This document shows, piece by piece, positions 17,114 through 26,634 of a stretch of DNA of 64,000 nt. The notes beneath the pieces are model-generated. The model saw only the letters and a list, made by a program, of their open reading frames with translations. It had not been told where the DNA came from and made no database searches. This stretch comes from CAZRAL01 sp964598005 (GTDB lineage: Bacteria > Pseudomonadota > Gammaproteobacteria > Burkholderiales > Usitatibacteraceae): NCBI GenBank assembly GCA_964598005.1, contig CAZRAL010000006.1:17018-81017 (forward strand). The letters are read 5' to 3'. The stretch's first letter is position 1, and each line of letters starts with the position of its first letter. The position numbers and the translations under genes were made by a program.

Positions 17114-17181
17114 TTTCCCCACTTCGCAGCAAATGCTGACGGTACAATCAGCCCAAAACAATCTATCCCACTAAACAAATC

Positions 17182-18450
17182 ATGACCCCCTCCCTCTCCA
17201 TCACTCAGGCTTCCTGTGCAGACGACTACGATCCAAATTCCATGCCGGTTGCCAAGGCACGCGAATTTATTCACACCTTTCTCGCTCCCGTGACCGGAAT
17301 AGCCCGTCTGCCAATTCGTTCCGCATTGGGTCGGGTGCTGGCGCAGGATATTGTTTCGCCATTCGATGTGCCCGCACATACCAATTCCGCCATGGACGGC
17401 TGGGCGCTGCGTTTTGCCGACCTTCACCCCAGCGGCAGTACTACGTTGACTGAAATCGGCAGCAGTTTTGCCGGCATTCCGTTCAGTGGCATGGTTGTTC
17501 AAGGAAAATGCGTGCGCATTTTTACCGGCGGCGTCATACCAGAAGGATGCGATACCGTGGTCATGCAGGAACGAGTGCAGGCTGCGGTGAAAACCATCAT
17601 CTTTTCACCGGGTATCCACAAAGGCCAAAACGTTCGCGCAGCCGGAGAAGACCTGAAGGCAGGCACAGTCGCCTTGGCGAGGGGCCGCATTATCCGCCCA
17701 GCCGAACTGGGATTGATTGCCTCGCTCGGTATTGGCGAAGTCAGTGTCTACCGGCCATTGCGGATCGCCTATTTTTCCACGGGCGACGAGCTGGTTTCCA
17801 TCGGCCAACCTCTTGGTGAAGGCCAGGTCTACGACTCCAATCGCTACACGCTGCACGGCATGCTGGCGAATCTTGGCCTCGAGGCTATCGACATGGGCGT
17901 CATTCGCGACGATCCCGCGCACCTGGAAAAAGCGTTTCGCGACGCGAGCGAAATCGCCGATGTTGTCATCACTTCTGGCGGCGTCTCGGTCGGCGAAGCC
18001 GATTTTGTGAAGCAATTGTTGCAAAAACTGGGCGAAGTCGTGTTCTGGAAAATCGCCATGAAGCCAGGCCGCCCTTTAGCCTATGGCCGGATCGGCGAGG
18101 CGCATTTTTTTGGCTTGCCTGGCAATCCCGTATCGGTCATGGTGACCTTTTATCAATTCGTACGCGATGCCCTGCTCACCTTGCAAGGCGTTCATCCCTT
18201 GCCAATCCAGCCTTTATTAAGGGCAGTGTGTACCACAGCCATCAAAAAAGCGCCGGGGCGCACTGAATTTCAGCGCGGCGTGCTTTACCTCGAGCAGAAC
18301 ATATGGAAAGTACGCACGACTGGCGAGCAAGGTTCGGGCATACTCAAATCGATGTCCGACGCCAACTGCTTTATCGTGCTATCCGATCAAACCGGCAATG
18401 TCGAGGCAGGGGCCACCGTCGATGTGCAGGTATTGGAAGGCGTGGCTTAA
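17182..18450 (+). CDS. moeA: Molybdopterin molybdenumtransferase MoeA
   Basis: 422 residues, full length. Inserts molybdate into adenylylated molybdopterin. Motifs in order: TNSAMDGWALR, FTGGVIPEGCDTVVMQE, AGEDLKAG, FSTGDELV, YDSNRY, ITSGGVSVGEADFV, KPGRPLAYG and FGLPGNPVSVMVTF. The gene follows mobA after 68 bases and ends the molybdenum-cofactor run. A short acidic extension (about 25 residues) precedes the usual MoeA start region, so an internal start such as ATGCCGGTTGCC is possible. Confidence 0.95.
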   Translation: MTPSLSITQASCADDYDPNSMPVAKAREFIHTFLAPVTGIARLPIRSALGRVLAQDIVSPFDVPAHTNSAMDGWALRFADLHPSGSTTLTEIGSSFAGIPFSGMVVQGKCVRIFTGGVIPEGCDTVVMQERVQAAVKTIIFSPGIHKGQNVRAAGEDLKAGTVALARGRIIRPAELGLIASLGIGEVSVYRPLRIAYFSTGDELVSIGQPLGEGQVYDSNRYTLHGMLANLGLEAIDMGVIRDDPAHLEKAFRDASEIADVVITSGGVSVGEADFVKQLLQKLGEVVFWKIAMKPGRPLAYGRIGEAHFFGLPGNPVSVMVTFYQFVRDALLTLQGVHPLPIQPLLRAVCTTAIKKAPGRTEFQRGVLYLEQNIWKVRTTGEQGSGILKSMSDANCFIVLSDQTGNVEAGATVDVQVLEGVA

Positions 18451-18514
18451 ATTGCCCTTATCTATTATTAGAATTGGACTACCTGATTGCAGATTGATTA
18501 CAGATCGAGGGTGT

Positions 18515-18761
18515 GACAGTGACGGGTTTCGGGCATGGCTATAGGCACGCGGAACGATTCCCGTGATTCCGGGGCGCAAAAACCACCGTGAACCCATTGT
18601 TTACGACACCCATACATACGGAGCGAAATGCGGTAGAGCGTTTATTTGGCCGTCTCAAAGAAGTCTAATATCGGCGGATCGCTACACATTATGATAAGAC
18701 CGCCGTTATGTACAAAGCGGCTCTCACATTGGCTGCTATTTTGATCTGGATTAATCTTTAG
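18515..18761 (+). pseudogene. IS5-family transposase remnant (C-terminal part)
   Basis: Conceptual translation shows decayed IS5-type transposase: DSDGFRAWL then a stop, ARGTIPVIPGRKNHREPIVYD, a frameshift, then ERNAVERLFGRLKEV, another stop, YRRIATHYDK and LTLAAILIWINL. The ERxxxRLK and YRRIATHYDK blocks are typical of the DDE C-terminal region. At least two in-frame stops and one frameshift make it inactive. It occupies most of the 18451-18799 gap between moeA and the YcxB-like gene; no complete element ends were found. Confidence 0.8.
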
Positions 18762-18799
18762 GGACACAGCCTACTTTTTATTGAAAAAATCTGAATAAG

Positions 18800-19294
18800 C
18801 TACTTGATCTTTCGGCCCGTGCTGCCAAAACAACGAATAATAAAATTCTGAGCTTCATTCGTCAGGTTCTCAACAGGCAAGGTTATGTATTGGCCCGGCC
18901 CCAGGAGCAAAAGCCATATATCCTGAAAACGCCAAAGTTCGGAAAATGTCGCCCAGCCGGTTGCAAATGTGCCGGCTTGGCTGGTCACACGAAATTCGGC
19001 ATCCGTTAATTCAATCACTGCATGTGGAACTTGCATGCGGCGCAACGTAGCCAATCCTCGTCGGTAATGAAAAAAATAAACACTCATTACGAGCAGAGAA
19101 AGTACCAGGGAAGCCCCGACGAAAATGCCGGTGATTACCCCTCTTTCGCCAGCAAAAAATGAATAGAGTGCTGCGAGCAGCAGCAATGCCATCGCGACAA
19201 AACTGCCTGGCCCCAAGCCGCGGTATATATAAAGACATGCTGCCTGTTTGACTATGTTTTCGGTAAAACTGATTTCAATTTTGATTGATTTCAT
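18800..19294 (-). CDS. YcxB-like membrane protein
   Basis: 164 residues. Two membrane segments at about 30-47 and 53-73 are followed by a cytoplasmic region (about 90-160) with VIELTDAEFRVTSQAG and WATFSELWRFQDIWLLLL, the pattern of the YcxB C-terminal domain, a PH-like fold of unknown function. The ATG reads MKSIKIEISFTENI. It stands alone: an IS5 remnant lies downstream and putA starts divergently 128 bases upstream, so the two genes share an intergenic promoter region. Function unknown. Confidence 0.72.
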   Translation of the reverse strand: MKSIKIEISFTENIVKQAACLYIYRGLGPGSFVAMALLLLAALYSFFAGERGVITGIFVGASLVLSLLVMSVYFFHYRRGLATLRRMQVPHAVIELTDAEFRVTSQAGTFATGWATFSELWRFQDIWLLLLGPGQYITLPVENLTNEAQNFIIRCFGSTGRKIK

Positions 19295-19422
19295 CTATTA
19301 ATCGGGCCTGAGTTTTATAAAAGATGGCAAACTTGCACATTGATCCAGATTAGCCAAATAAATTTGGCATGAGCCAATAACACAGTTAGCACTACTATCT
19401 TATTCCATTTAATTTTTCATTT

Positions 19423-22400
19423 ATGCCCATCTTCCCCTCATTTTCCCCTTTGCGTCAGACCTTCCTGGCCAATGAATCATGCACGCTCGACACGCTGCTT
19501 CCTTTGGCGCAACTTTCGCAGGATGCACAGGCGCGCGTCAATGCAAGTGCGCGCCAATTGGTAGAAGCGGTGCGCGGCCGACAGCAGGAGCATGCCGGCA
19601 TACAATCTTTTTTGCAGCAATACGACCTTTCTTCACGCGAAGGCGTACTGTTGATGTGCGTAGCCGAAGCGTTATTGCGCATTCCCGATGCAACGACTGC
19701 AGATAAATTGATCAAGGACAAATTTGCCCAAGGCGACTGGAAACGCCATCTGGGGCAAAGCGATTCTTTATTGGTCAATGCCGGCACTTGGGGAATGATG
19801 CTGACCGGCAAACTGGTTTCGGTGGAACCTGCAGATTTTGCCGACATCGGGGGCTGGTTTGGGCGGCTGGCCAATCGCATGGGTGAGCCTATCGTGCGAG
19901 CGGCCTTGCGCCAGGGCATGAAACTGATGGCCGAGCAATTCGTCATGGGTCGCGATATTACAGATGCGCTAAAACGCTCAACTTCAGGTGAACAGGAACA
20001 GTACCGGCACTCTTTCGATATGCTGGGTGAAGCCGCAGTGACAAGGGATGATGCCGAACGTTATTTCAAGGCTTACCAGGATTCAATCGCTGCCATTTCC
20101 AAACACGTGCAACCGGGTCAACACGTCATTGAAGCGCCAGGCATTTCGATCAAGTTATCTGCACTGCATCCTCGTTATGAATGGGCACAACGTGAACGCG
20201 TATTCAAGGAAATGCTTCCCGGATTGCAACAACTGGCCGAGCAGGCACGGGCCTGTGGCATTGGCCTCACGCTGGATGCGGAAGAAACCGAGCGCCTGGA
20301 GCTTTCTCTGGAACTCTTTGCCCATGTTTTTCAATCCGACGCCATGAAAAACTGGGAAGGATTCGGCCTTGCCGTACAGGCTTACCAAAAACGCGCCCTG
20401 CCCGTCATTGAGTGGCTGCAGCAATTGGCTGAAGAACAGGGGCGCCACATCATGGTGCGATTGGTAAAAGGCGCGTACTGGGATACGGAAATCAAACGTG
20501 CACAAATGCAGGGCCTATCAGGCTACCCGGTATTTACACACAAGGCCAATACCGATGTGTCTTACTTGGCCTGCGCTGCCAGACTGCTATCGCACCCCCA
20601 GCATTTTTACTGCCAGTTTGCAACGCACAATGCGCATACGGTGGCCACCATTCTTGAGCGCGCCGGGAAAGCTAGCGCTTTCGAATTCCAGCGTTTGCAT
20701 GGCATGGGCATGGAACTCTATGCTGAAGTACTGGCCGCCCATGGCGCGGCGTGCCGCGTCTATGCGCCGGTAGGCAGCCATGAAGATTTGTTGCCTTATC
20801 TGGTGCGACGCTTGCTGGAAAATGGCGCGAATTCTTCTTTTGTAAATCGCATCGCTGATCCTGCCATATCGATCGAACAGGTGATTGCCGATCCGGTTTC
20901 TATTTGCATTTCAAACAACGAAAAGAGCAATCCGCGCATTCCGCTTCCAGCAGCTTTGTTTGGCATGGAAAGACGCAATTCCGCGGGGTTCAGCTTCGCC
21001 GACGTTCATGCCACTGAAACCTTATTCGCCGAAATGGCAGCCCCACTCGCCCGCACCGATTGGCATGCGCAAGCCATCGTAAACGCGCGCCGCTATCCGG
21101 GGCAAGCGACCGACTGCGTCAATCCTGCTCACAAATTACGTATTGGCTCGGTGGAAGAGGTAAGCAACGACGTCATCGAACAAGCACTGGATACGGGTTC
21201 GCAGTGGAAAGGCGTTGATGCAAGCGAACGCGCAGCCATTCTGGATCGCGCAGCAGATTTGCTGGAAGCGCGGCGGGGATTGTTCATGGCGTTGCTGGTA
21301 CGCGAAGGCGGCAAAACTCTGCCCGATGCGTTGGGAGAACTACGCGAGGCGGTAGATTTTTGCCGTTACTACGCGCAGCAAGTACGCCAGCATTTTGTCG
21401 ACCCCCAACTCCTGCCCGGCCCAACTGGCGAAAGCAACCACTTAAATTTGCACGGCCGTGGACTTTTTGTTTGTATTTCTCCATGGAATTTTCCACTGGC
21501 CATTTTTCTGGGCCAGATTACCGCTGCATTCGCGGCCGGCAATGCCGTTCTGGCCAAACCTGCAGAACAAACGCCTCTCATCGCCAGCGAAGCCGTTCAA
21601 TTGCTACTGGAAGCCGGCATGCCCGCCGCGGCTATCAGCTTGCTTCCGGGGCGCGGCGAAACCGTCGGCGCGCGTCTGGTGGCTGATCCCCGCATTGCCG
21701 GAGTTGCCTTTACTGGGGGCACAGATACCGCGCAGATCATCAATCGCCAACTCGCTGCACGTAACGGCGCATTGATTCCGTTTATCGCTGAAACCGGAGG
21801 ATTAAATGCGCTGATCGCTGATTCCTCTGCCTTGCCTGAACAAGTGATTGCCGACGTTTTGACTTCTGCCTTCAACAGCGCCGGGCAACGCTGCTCCGCG
21901 TTACGTATTCTTTGCGTGCAAAAAGATATTTATCCACGCATTGCCAAACTGCTCAATGGTGCCATGAATGAGCTGCACATCGGCGACCCTGCCAATCTCG
22001 ACACCGATATCGGACCCGTAATCGACCAGCAAGCCATCGACATGCTGAAAGCACACCGCGATAATATGGCCACCAGCTACCGCCTGATTGGGCAGGCTGC
22101 GTTGCCGCGTAATATTCCACCAGGGTATTTTTTTGCCCCCTGCGCCTTTGAAATCCCGCGCTTTGACGCCATCTCGCGTGAAGTATTTGGCCCCATTTTG
22201 CATGTGCTGCCGTTTGAAGGCGATAAACTCCTGGAAATGGTCGATGCTATCAATACCAGCGGTTATGGCTTGACGCTGGGCATACATAGCCGCATTGAAG
22301 AAACCGTACAGGCGATTCGCGCGCGGGCACGGGTAGGCAATATTTATGTCAACCGCAATCAAATCGGCGCAGTAGTGGGTGTACAACCGTTTGGCGGTGA

Positions 22401-22530
22401 AGGCCTATCTGGAACCGGCCCCAAAGCAGGAGGCCCGCATTACCTGTTCCGCTTTGCCAATGAGCGAACGTTCACCGTGAATACAGCAGCTGCAGGCGGA
22501 AATGCCAGCCTTATTGCCAGTTCAGAATAA
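19423..22530 (+). CDS. putA: Bifunctional proline dehydrogenase / L-glutamate gamma-semialdehyde dehydrogenase PutA
   Basis: 1035 residues. Oxidises proline to glutamate in two steps. The N-terminal FAD-dependent PRODH barrel has SIKLSALHPRYE, LTLDAEE, VRLVKGAYWDTEIKRAQ and ATHNAHT. The C-terminal NAD-dependent aldehyde dehydrogenase has SPWNFPLAIF, GNAVLAKPAEQTP, ETGGLNALI, the catalytic Cys in SAGQRCSALR, and PFGGEGLSGTGPKAGGP. Length and the lack of an N-terminal ribbon-helix-helix domain place it with short, non-regulatory PutA proteins, so it should not repress its own gene. A hairpin CCCTCACC/GGCGAGGG sits just past the stop but lacks a T-run. Confidence 0.96.
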   Translation: MPIFPSFSPLRQTFLANESCTLDTLLPLAQLSQDAQARVNASARQLVEAVRGRQQEHAGIQSFLQQYDLSSREGVLLMCVAEALLRIPDATTADKLIKDKFAQGDWKRHLGQSDSLLVNAGTWGMMLTGKLVSVEPADFADIGGWFGRLANRMGEPIVRAALRQGMKLMAEQFVMGRDITDALKRSTSGEQEQYRHSFDMLGEAAVTRDDAERYFKAYQDSIAAISKHVQPGQHVIEAPGISIKLSALHPRYEWAQRERVFKEMLPGLQQLAEQARACGIGLTLDAEETERLELSLELFAHVFQSDAMKNWEGFGLAVQAYQKRALPVIEWLQQLAEEQGRHIMVRLVKGAYWDTEIKRAQMQGLSGYPVFTHKANTDVSYLACAARLLSHPQHFYCQFATHNAHTVATILERAGKASAFEFQRLHGMGMELYAEVLAAHGAACRVYAPVGSHEDLLPYLVRRLLENGANSSFVNRIADPAISIEQVIADPVSICISNNEKSNPRIPLPAALFGMERRNSAGFSFADVHATETLFAEMAAPLARTDWHAQAIVNARRYPGQATDCVNPAHKLRIGSVEEVSNDVIEQALDTGSQWKGVDASERAAILDRAADLLEARRGLFMALLVREGGKTLPDALGELREAVDFCRYYAQQVRQHFVDPQLLPGPTGESNHLNLHGRGLFVCISPWNFPLAIFLGQITAAFAAGNAVLAKPAEQTPLIASEAVQLLLEAGMPAAAISLLPGRGETVGARLVADPRIAGVAFTGGTDTAQIINRQLAARNGALIPFIAETGGLNALIADSSALPEQVIADVLTSAFNSAGQRCSALRILCVQKDIYPRIAKLLNGAMNELHIGDPANLDTDIGPVIDQQAIDMLKAHRDNMATSYRLIGQAALPRNIPPGYFFAPCAFEIPRFDAISREVFGPILHVLPFEGDKLLEMVDAINTSGYGLTLGIHSRIEETVQAIRARARVGNIYVNRNQIGAVVGVQPFGGEGLSGTGPKAGGPHYLFRFANERTFTVNTAAAGGNASLIASSE

Positions 22531-22690
22531 ACATGCCCTCACCTAAAGGCGAGGGATGTGCAGATACCCGATGGGGGACATTAGAGGTTGGCTTTATGGG
22601 CTTAAGTCAGGCTGACCCTCGTGTTAAACTTAAAAAACAGTTTTCCAGAGGAGATGGGACGGTCGACTCAGGCTGATTCCACATATAAAA

Positions 22691-24964
22691 ATGCTAACTG
22701 ATATCGAACAAGCCGCGCTCGAATACCACCGCAAGCCAACACCCGGCAAAATAGAAGTCACTCCTACCAAACCCCTGGCTACCCAGCGCGACCTGGCTTT
22801 GGCTTATTCGCCCGGCGTCGCAGCGGCCTGCCAGGAAATCGTCCGCGACCCGACAGAGGTACGACATCTCACCTCGCGCGGCAATCTGGTTGCAGTGGTC
22901 ACCAATGGCACGGCGGTACTGGGGCTGGGAAATATTGGCCCGCTCGCTGCCAAACCGGTGATGGAAGGCAAAGGTGTTCTGTTTAAAAAATTTGCTGGGA
23001 TTGATGTATTCGATATCGAAATAAACGAGCGCGATCCTGACAAATTGGTGGATATCATCGCCGCGCTTGAGCCGACTTTTGGTGGCATTAACCTGGAAGA
23101 CATCAAAGCGCCAGAATGCTTTTATGTCGAGCGCAAGCTGCGTGAACGCATGAAAATTCCGGTTTTTCACGATGATCAGCATGGCACTGCCATCATTGTG
23201 GGTGCAGCCATGATCAATGCACTGCAAGTAGTTGGCAAACCCATCGATAGCGTAAAACTGGTGGCCTCTGGCGCTGGCGCAGCTGCCCTCGCCTGCCTGG
23301 ATATGCTGGTGGCATTAGGGGTAAAAATGTCGAATATCACCGTCACCGATATTGCTGGCGTGGTCTATCAGGGTCGCAAGGAAGAAATGGATGCCAACAA
23401 GGCCCGTTATGCAAAGGAAACGCCAGCACGAACTTTGGGTGAAGTCATCGACAATGCCGATATATTCCTTGGCTTATCAGCAGCAGGAGTATTGAAACAG
23501 GAGATGGTCAAGCGTATGGCGGCTCGCCCCATCATCATGGCACTGGCCAATCCCACGCCGGAAATTTTGCCGGAACAGATACGCGAAGTGCGCGACGATG
23601 CCATTATCGCCACAGGCCGCTCGGATTATCCCAATCAGGTTAACAACGCCCTTTGTTTTCCTTTTATTTTTCGCGGTGCGCTGGATGTCGGTGCTACAAC
23701 CATTAACGAAGCCATGAAGCTGGCCGCTGTTAATGCCATCGCCGAACTCGCTCAAGCCGAACAATCGGACATTGTGGCTCTTGCATACAGCGAGCCAATC
23801 AGCAGTTTTGGTGCGGAATACCTGATTCCGCGCCCGTTTGATCCGCGTTTGATCGTAAAAATCGCACCAGCGGTAGCCAAAGCCGCCATGGATAGCGGTG
23901 TCGCCACCAGTCCCATTACCGACTGGGTGGCTTATGCTGACCGCTTAAACGAGTTCGTCTACTCCTCCGGGCTCATCATGAAACCAGTTTTCTCCAAGGC
24001 CAAAGCAGACCCCAAACGCGTGGCCTATGCCGAAGGCGAGGATGAGCGCATTCTGCGTGCCGTTCAAGTCATCATCGATGAAAAACTGGCCAAGCCGATT
24101 TTGGTAGGCCGCCCAGTCATCATCGAAAAACGTATCGAGAAATTCGGCTTGCGCCTGCAACCGGGCAAGGATTTTGAAATCATTAACCCGGAATGGGACT
24201 CGCGTTATCGCGATTACTGGAGTACTTATTACCGGCTTACAGAACGCCGCGGCGTCTCACAGACTTACGCCAAAATCGAGATGCGCCGTCGTCAAACCCT
24301 GATTAGCGCCATGATGATTTGTAAGGGCGATGCCGATGCCATGATTTGCGGCACATTTGGCACCCACTCACTGCATCTGCATTACATCGATCAGGTTATC
24401 GGCCGCCGCAGTGGCGTCAACAACTACTATGCAATGAATGTGCTGATTCTGCCCAAGCGAACCGTATTCATTTGTGATACCTATGTCAATCATGATCCGA
24501 CCCCCGAACAAATTGCCGAGATGACTTTGCTGGCCGCAGAGGAAATTCGCCGCTTTGGCCTGACACCAAAAGCAGCTTTATTGTCGCACTCCAGTTTTGG
24601 CACCAGCGACGCACCTTCTGCTATGAAAATGCGCGATGCCCTGACGCTGATCAACCAGCGCGCGCCTGAGCTTGAGATAGATGGTGAAATGCATGGCGAT
24701 GCGGCACTTTCACAGGAAGTGCGAGAGGTGGCTTTTCCCAATTCGCGTGTGAAAGGCGATTGCAACCTGCTCATCATGCCAACTCTGGATGCGGCGAATA
24801 TATCGTTCAACCTACTCAAGACAGCGGCAGGAGGTGGCATTACCATTGGCCCGATTCTGCTGGGGGCTGCCAAGCCTGCGCATATTTTGACCCCCACCGC
24901 CACCGTGCGCCGCATCATCAACATGACCGCTTTGGCGGCAGTTGATGCGCAAGCGTTACGCTGA
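22691..24964 (+). CDS. maeB: NADP-dependent malic enzyme with C-terminal phosphotransacetylase-like domain
   Basis: 757 residues. The N-terminal malic enzyme (about 1-430) converts malate to pyruvate and CO2: LALAYSPGVAAAC, GNIGPLAAKPVMEGK, DDQHGTAI and the nucleotide site VASGAGAAAL. The C-terminal part (about 430-757) is a phosphate-acetyltransferase-like domain (ICDTYVNHDPT, GGGITIGPILLG), usually regulatory and catalytically inactive in MaeB proteins. No strong Shine-Dalgarno precedes the ATG. The TGA stop is immediately followed by the terminal repeat of the dispersed element, and the next gene overlaps the last codons. Confidence 0.95.
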   Translation: MLTDIEQAALEYHRKPTPGKIEVTPTKPLATQRDLALAYSPGVAAACQEIVRDPTEVRHLTSRGNLVAVVTNGTAVLGLGNIGPLAAKPVMEGKGVLFKKFAGIDVFDIEINERDPDKLVDIIAALEPTFGGINLEDIKAPECFYVERKLRERMKIPVFHDDQHGTAIIVGAAMINALQVVGKPIDSVKLVASGAGAAALACLDMLVALGVKMSNITVTDIAGVVYQGRKEEMDANKARYAKETPARTLGEVIDNADIFLGLSAAGVLKQEMVKRMAARPIIMALANPTPEILPEQIREVRDDAIIATGRSDYPNQVNNALCFPFIFRGALDVGATTINEAMKLAAVNAIAELAQAEQSDIVALAYSEPISSFGAEYLIPRPFDPRLIVKIAPAVAKAAMDSGVATSPITDWVAYADRLNEFVYSSGLIMKPVFSKAKADPKRVAYAEGEDERILRAVQVIIDEKLAKPILVGRPVIIEKRIEKFGLRLQPGKDFEIINPEWDSRYRDYWSTYYRLTERRGVSQTYAKIEMRRRQTLISAMMICKGDADAMICGTFGTHSLHLHYIDQVIGRRSGVNNYYAMNVLILPKRTVFICDTYVNHDPTPEQIAEMTLLAAEEIRRFGLTPKAALLSHSSFGTSDAPSAMKMRDALTLINQRAPELEIDGEMHGDAALSQEVREVAFPNSRVKGDCNLLIMPTLDAANISFNLLKTAAGGGITIGPILLGAAKPAHILTPTATVRRIINMTALAAVDAQALR

Positions 24965-25925
24965 GGAACCTCTGATTAAGTCCACTCCAATACGCCCGCG
25001 CCCGCTCCCGCTACAAGCGACAATTGGCGTTTATGCTCCTTCCGGGGTCGTCAATATGCCTCGCCTTACAGCTGGCATCGCCGCCCTGGAAAAACAGGGG
25101 CACCACGTGATCTGTACACCTGATATTGCCAATCAATGGCGTTATTTCGCTGGTACTGACAACGAGCGCTTGGCAGGCTTCAATACCCTGCTAGCCAATA
25201 AATCCGTTGACATGATGATGATCGCCCGTGGCGGCTACGGCTGGTCGCGGCTGTTGCATCGCATTGATTGGCAAAGTGTGCGTGACTCGGGGAAAATTTT
25301 TGTCGGATTCAGCGACTTTACTGCCTTCAATCTTGCCGCGCTGGCCAAAGCAAACCTGCTCACCTTTGCAGGGCCGGGCGTCGCCACTGACTTTGGCGAT
25401 ACCGATAACAAACCCGAAGTACAAGCTGATCACCAATTTATGCAAGCACATTTTTGGCCCGTCGTGCGTGGAGAGCCGATAACCGCCGGATTTTTTGCAG
25501 ATGTGCAACATAACGCTGCCAATGCCATCGAAGGATTGCTTTGGGGCAGCAACCTCTCCCTGCTCACACACCTTGTTGGCACACCCTACATGCCGGACAT
25601 CGAAGGCGGGATTTTGTTTATCGAGGAAATTGCCGAACAACCCTATGCCATCGAGCGCATGTTCATGCAGCTATTCCACGCGGGCATTCTGCAAAAACAA
25701 AAGGCACTCATCCTAGCCAACTTTACCGACTGCAACCCAGAACCAGGACGTTTTCCCTATTCAATGGAACATGTCATCGAAACGCTGCAAGAAAAATTAC
25801 CATACCCGGTGCTGACTGGCTTGCCGTTTGGCCACGTCGCGCGCAAACTCACCCTTCCTTTTGGCGCGCTTGCACGGGTCACAATGGATTCTGCAGGTTA
25901 TAGCCTGACGTTGAATATCCATTGA
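24945..25925 (+). CDS. ldcA: LD-carboxypeptidase (peptidase S66, LdcA-like)
   Basis: About 326 residues. Cleaves the terminal D-Ala from tetrapeptides during murein recycling, in the cytoplasm. The S66 pattern is clear: IGVYAPSGVV, ARGGYGWSRLL, VGFSDFTAF with the nucleophile Ser, LFIEEIAEQPYAIERM with the catalytic Glu, and GLPFGHVARKLTLP with the catalytic His. The only usable start upstream of the first conserved strand is the ATG at 24945 (or TTG at 24942), inside the maeB 3' end, so the first residues are read through the repeat fragment D. Overlap suggests coupling to maeB translation. Confidence 0.88.
   Translation: MRKRYAEEPLIKSTPIRPRPLPLQATIGVYAPSGVVNMPRLTAGIAALEKQGHHVICTPDIANQWRYFAGTDNERLAGFNTLLANKSVDMMMIARGGYGWSRLLHRIDWQSVRDSGKIFVGFSDFTAFNLAALAKANLLTFAGPGVATDFGDTDNKPEVQADHQFMQAHFWPVVRGEPITAGFFADVQHNAANAIEGLLWGSNLSLLTHLVGTPYMPDIEGGILFIEEIAEQPYAIERMFMQLFHAGILQKQKALILANFTDCNPEPGRFPYSMEHVIETLQEKLPYPVLTGLPFGHVARKLTLPFGALARVTMDSAGYSLTLNIH
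24964..24982. repeat. Solo terminal repeat of the dispersed element (fragment D)
   Basis: AGGAACCTCTGATTAAGTC is identical to the 19-base end of copy B at 57078-57096. Only this end is present, with no opposite terminus nearby. It starts on the last base of the maeB stop codon and lies inside the ldcA reading frame, where it encodes the residues EPLIKS. Confidence 0.85.
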
Positions 25926-25960
25926 CCCCAGATGTTTTTTCAAAACCACGAAATGAAAAA

Positions 25961-26587
25961 ATGAGCAAGGCATTTACCAAAGATCAGGATGCAGAAACCG
26001 AAGATGAAAGCGAAGCGCTTGCCTCCCCCCTGCCATCTGGCCAGAAAAATTACATCACACCGGGTGGATGTCAGCGATTAAAGGATGAACTGCTGCATCT
26101 TTTAAATCACGAACGGCCCGAAATCACTGCCATCGTATCCTGGGCCGCAGCAAATGGAGATCGCAGCGAAAATGGCGACTATCTCTATGGCAAAAAACGT
26201 TTGCGTGAGATTGATCGCCGTATCCGCTTTTTGACCAAGCGGCTCGATAGTGCCGAAATTGTCGATCCTGCTACTCCGCGCGATGCAGCGCACGCTGAAC
26301 AGATTTTCTTTGGCGCCACCGTCACCTATGCCCGGGAAAATGGGGAAGAGCACACCGTCACCATCGTGGGCGTGGACGAAATCGATTTGAAGCGCAACTA
26401 CATTAGCTGGGTATGCCCGCTGGCGCGCGCGCTAATGAAGGCGCGCAAGGGCGATACCGTAACATTGCACGCACCCGGGGGCGTGGAGGAACTTGATATA
26501 CTTCAAGTACGTTATCAGCCTGTTTCCTGCATTCCTTTCTCTCCGCTAAATGATAACCCTGCCCGATTTTCGAAGACTAAAAATTAA
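25961..26587 (+). CDS. greB: Transcript cleavage factor GreB
   Basis: About 208 residues. Rescues backtracked RNA polymerase by stimulating transcript cleavage. An N-terminal coiled coil has NGDRSENGDYLYGKKRLREIDRR, with the acidic tip residues (D/E in DRSENGDY) that coordinate the catalytic Mg, followed by a C-terminal FKBP-like domain. YGKKRLREIDRRIRFL marks GreB rather than GreA. An unusual acidic stretch of about 20 residues precedes the coiled coil. ATG at 25961 is chosen; upstream codons overlap the ldcA stop. It is cotranscribed with ldcA or has its own weak start region. Confidence 0.9.
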   Translation: MSKAFTKDQDAETEDESEALASPLPSGQKNYITPGGCQRLKDELLHLLNHERPEITAIVSWAAANGDRSENGDYLYGKKRLREIDRRIRFLTKRLDSAEIVDPATPRDAAHAEQIFFGATVTYARENGEEHTVTIVGVDEIDLKRNYISWVCPLARALMKARKGDTVTLHAPGGVEELDILQVRYQPVSCIPFSPLNDNPARFSKTKN

Positions 26588-26634
26588 CCCCCTTCACCCC
26601 CTACATTAACCCACCATCCCAAAGAGGTATTGAC

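Noticed and set aside
22535..22554. Terminator of putA
   Set aside because: CCCTCACC/GGCGAGGG forms a hairpin, but the downstream bases lack a T-run, so it was kept only as a remark in the putA entry.
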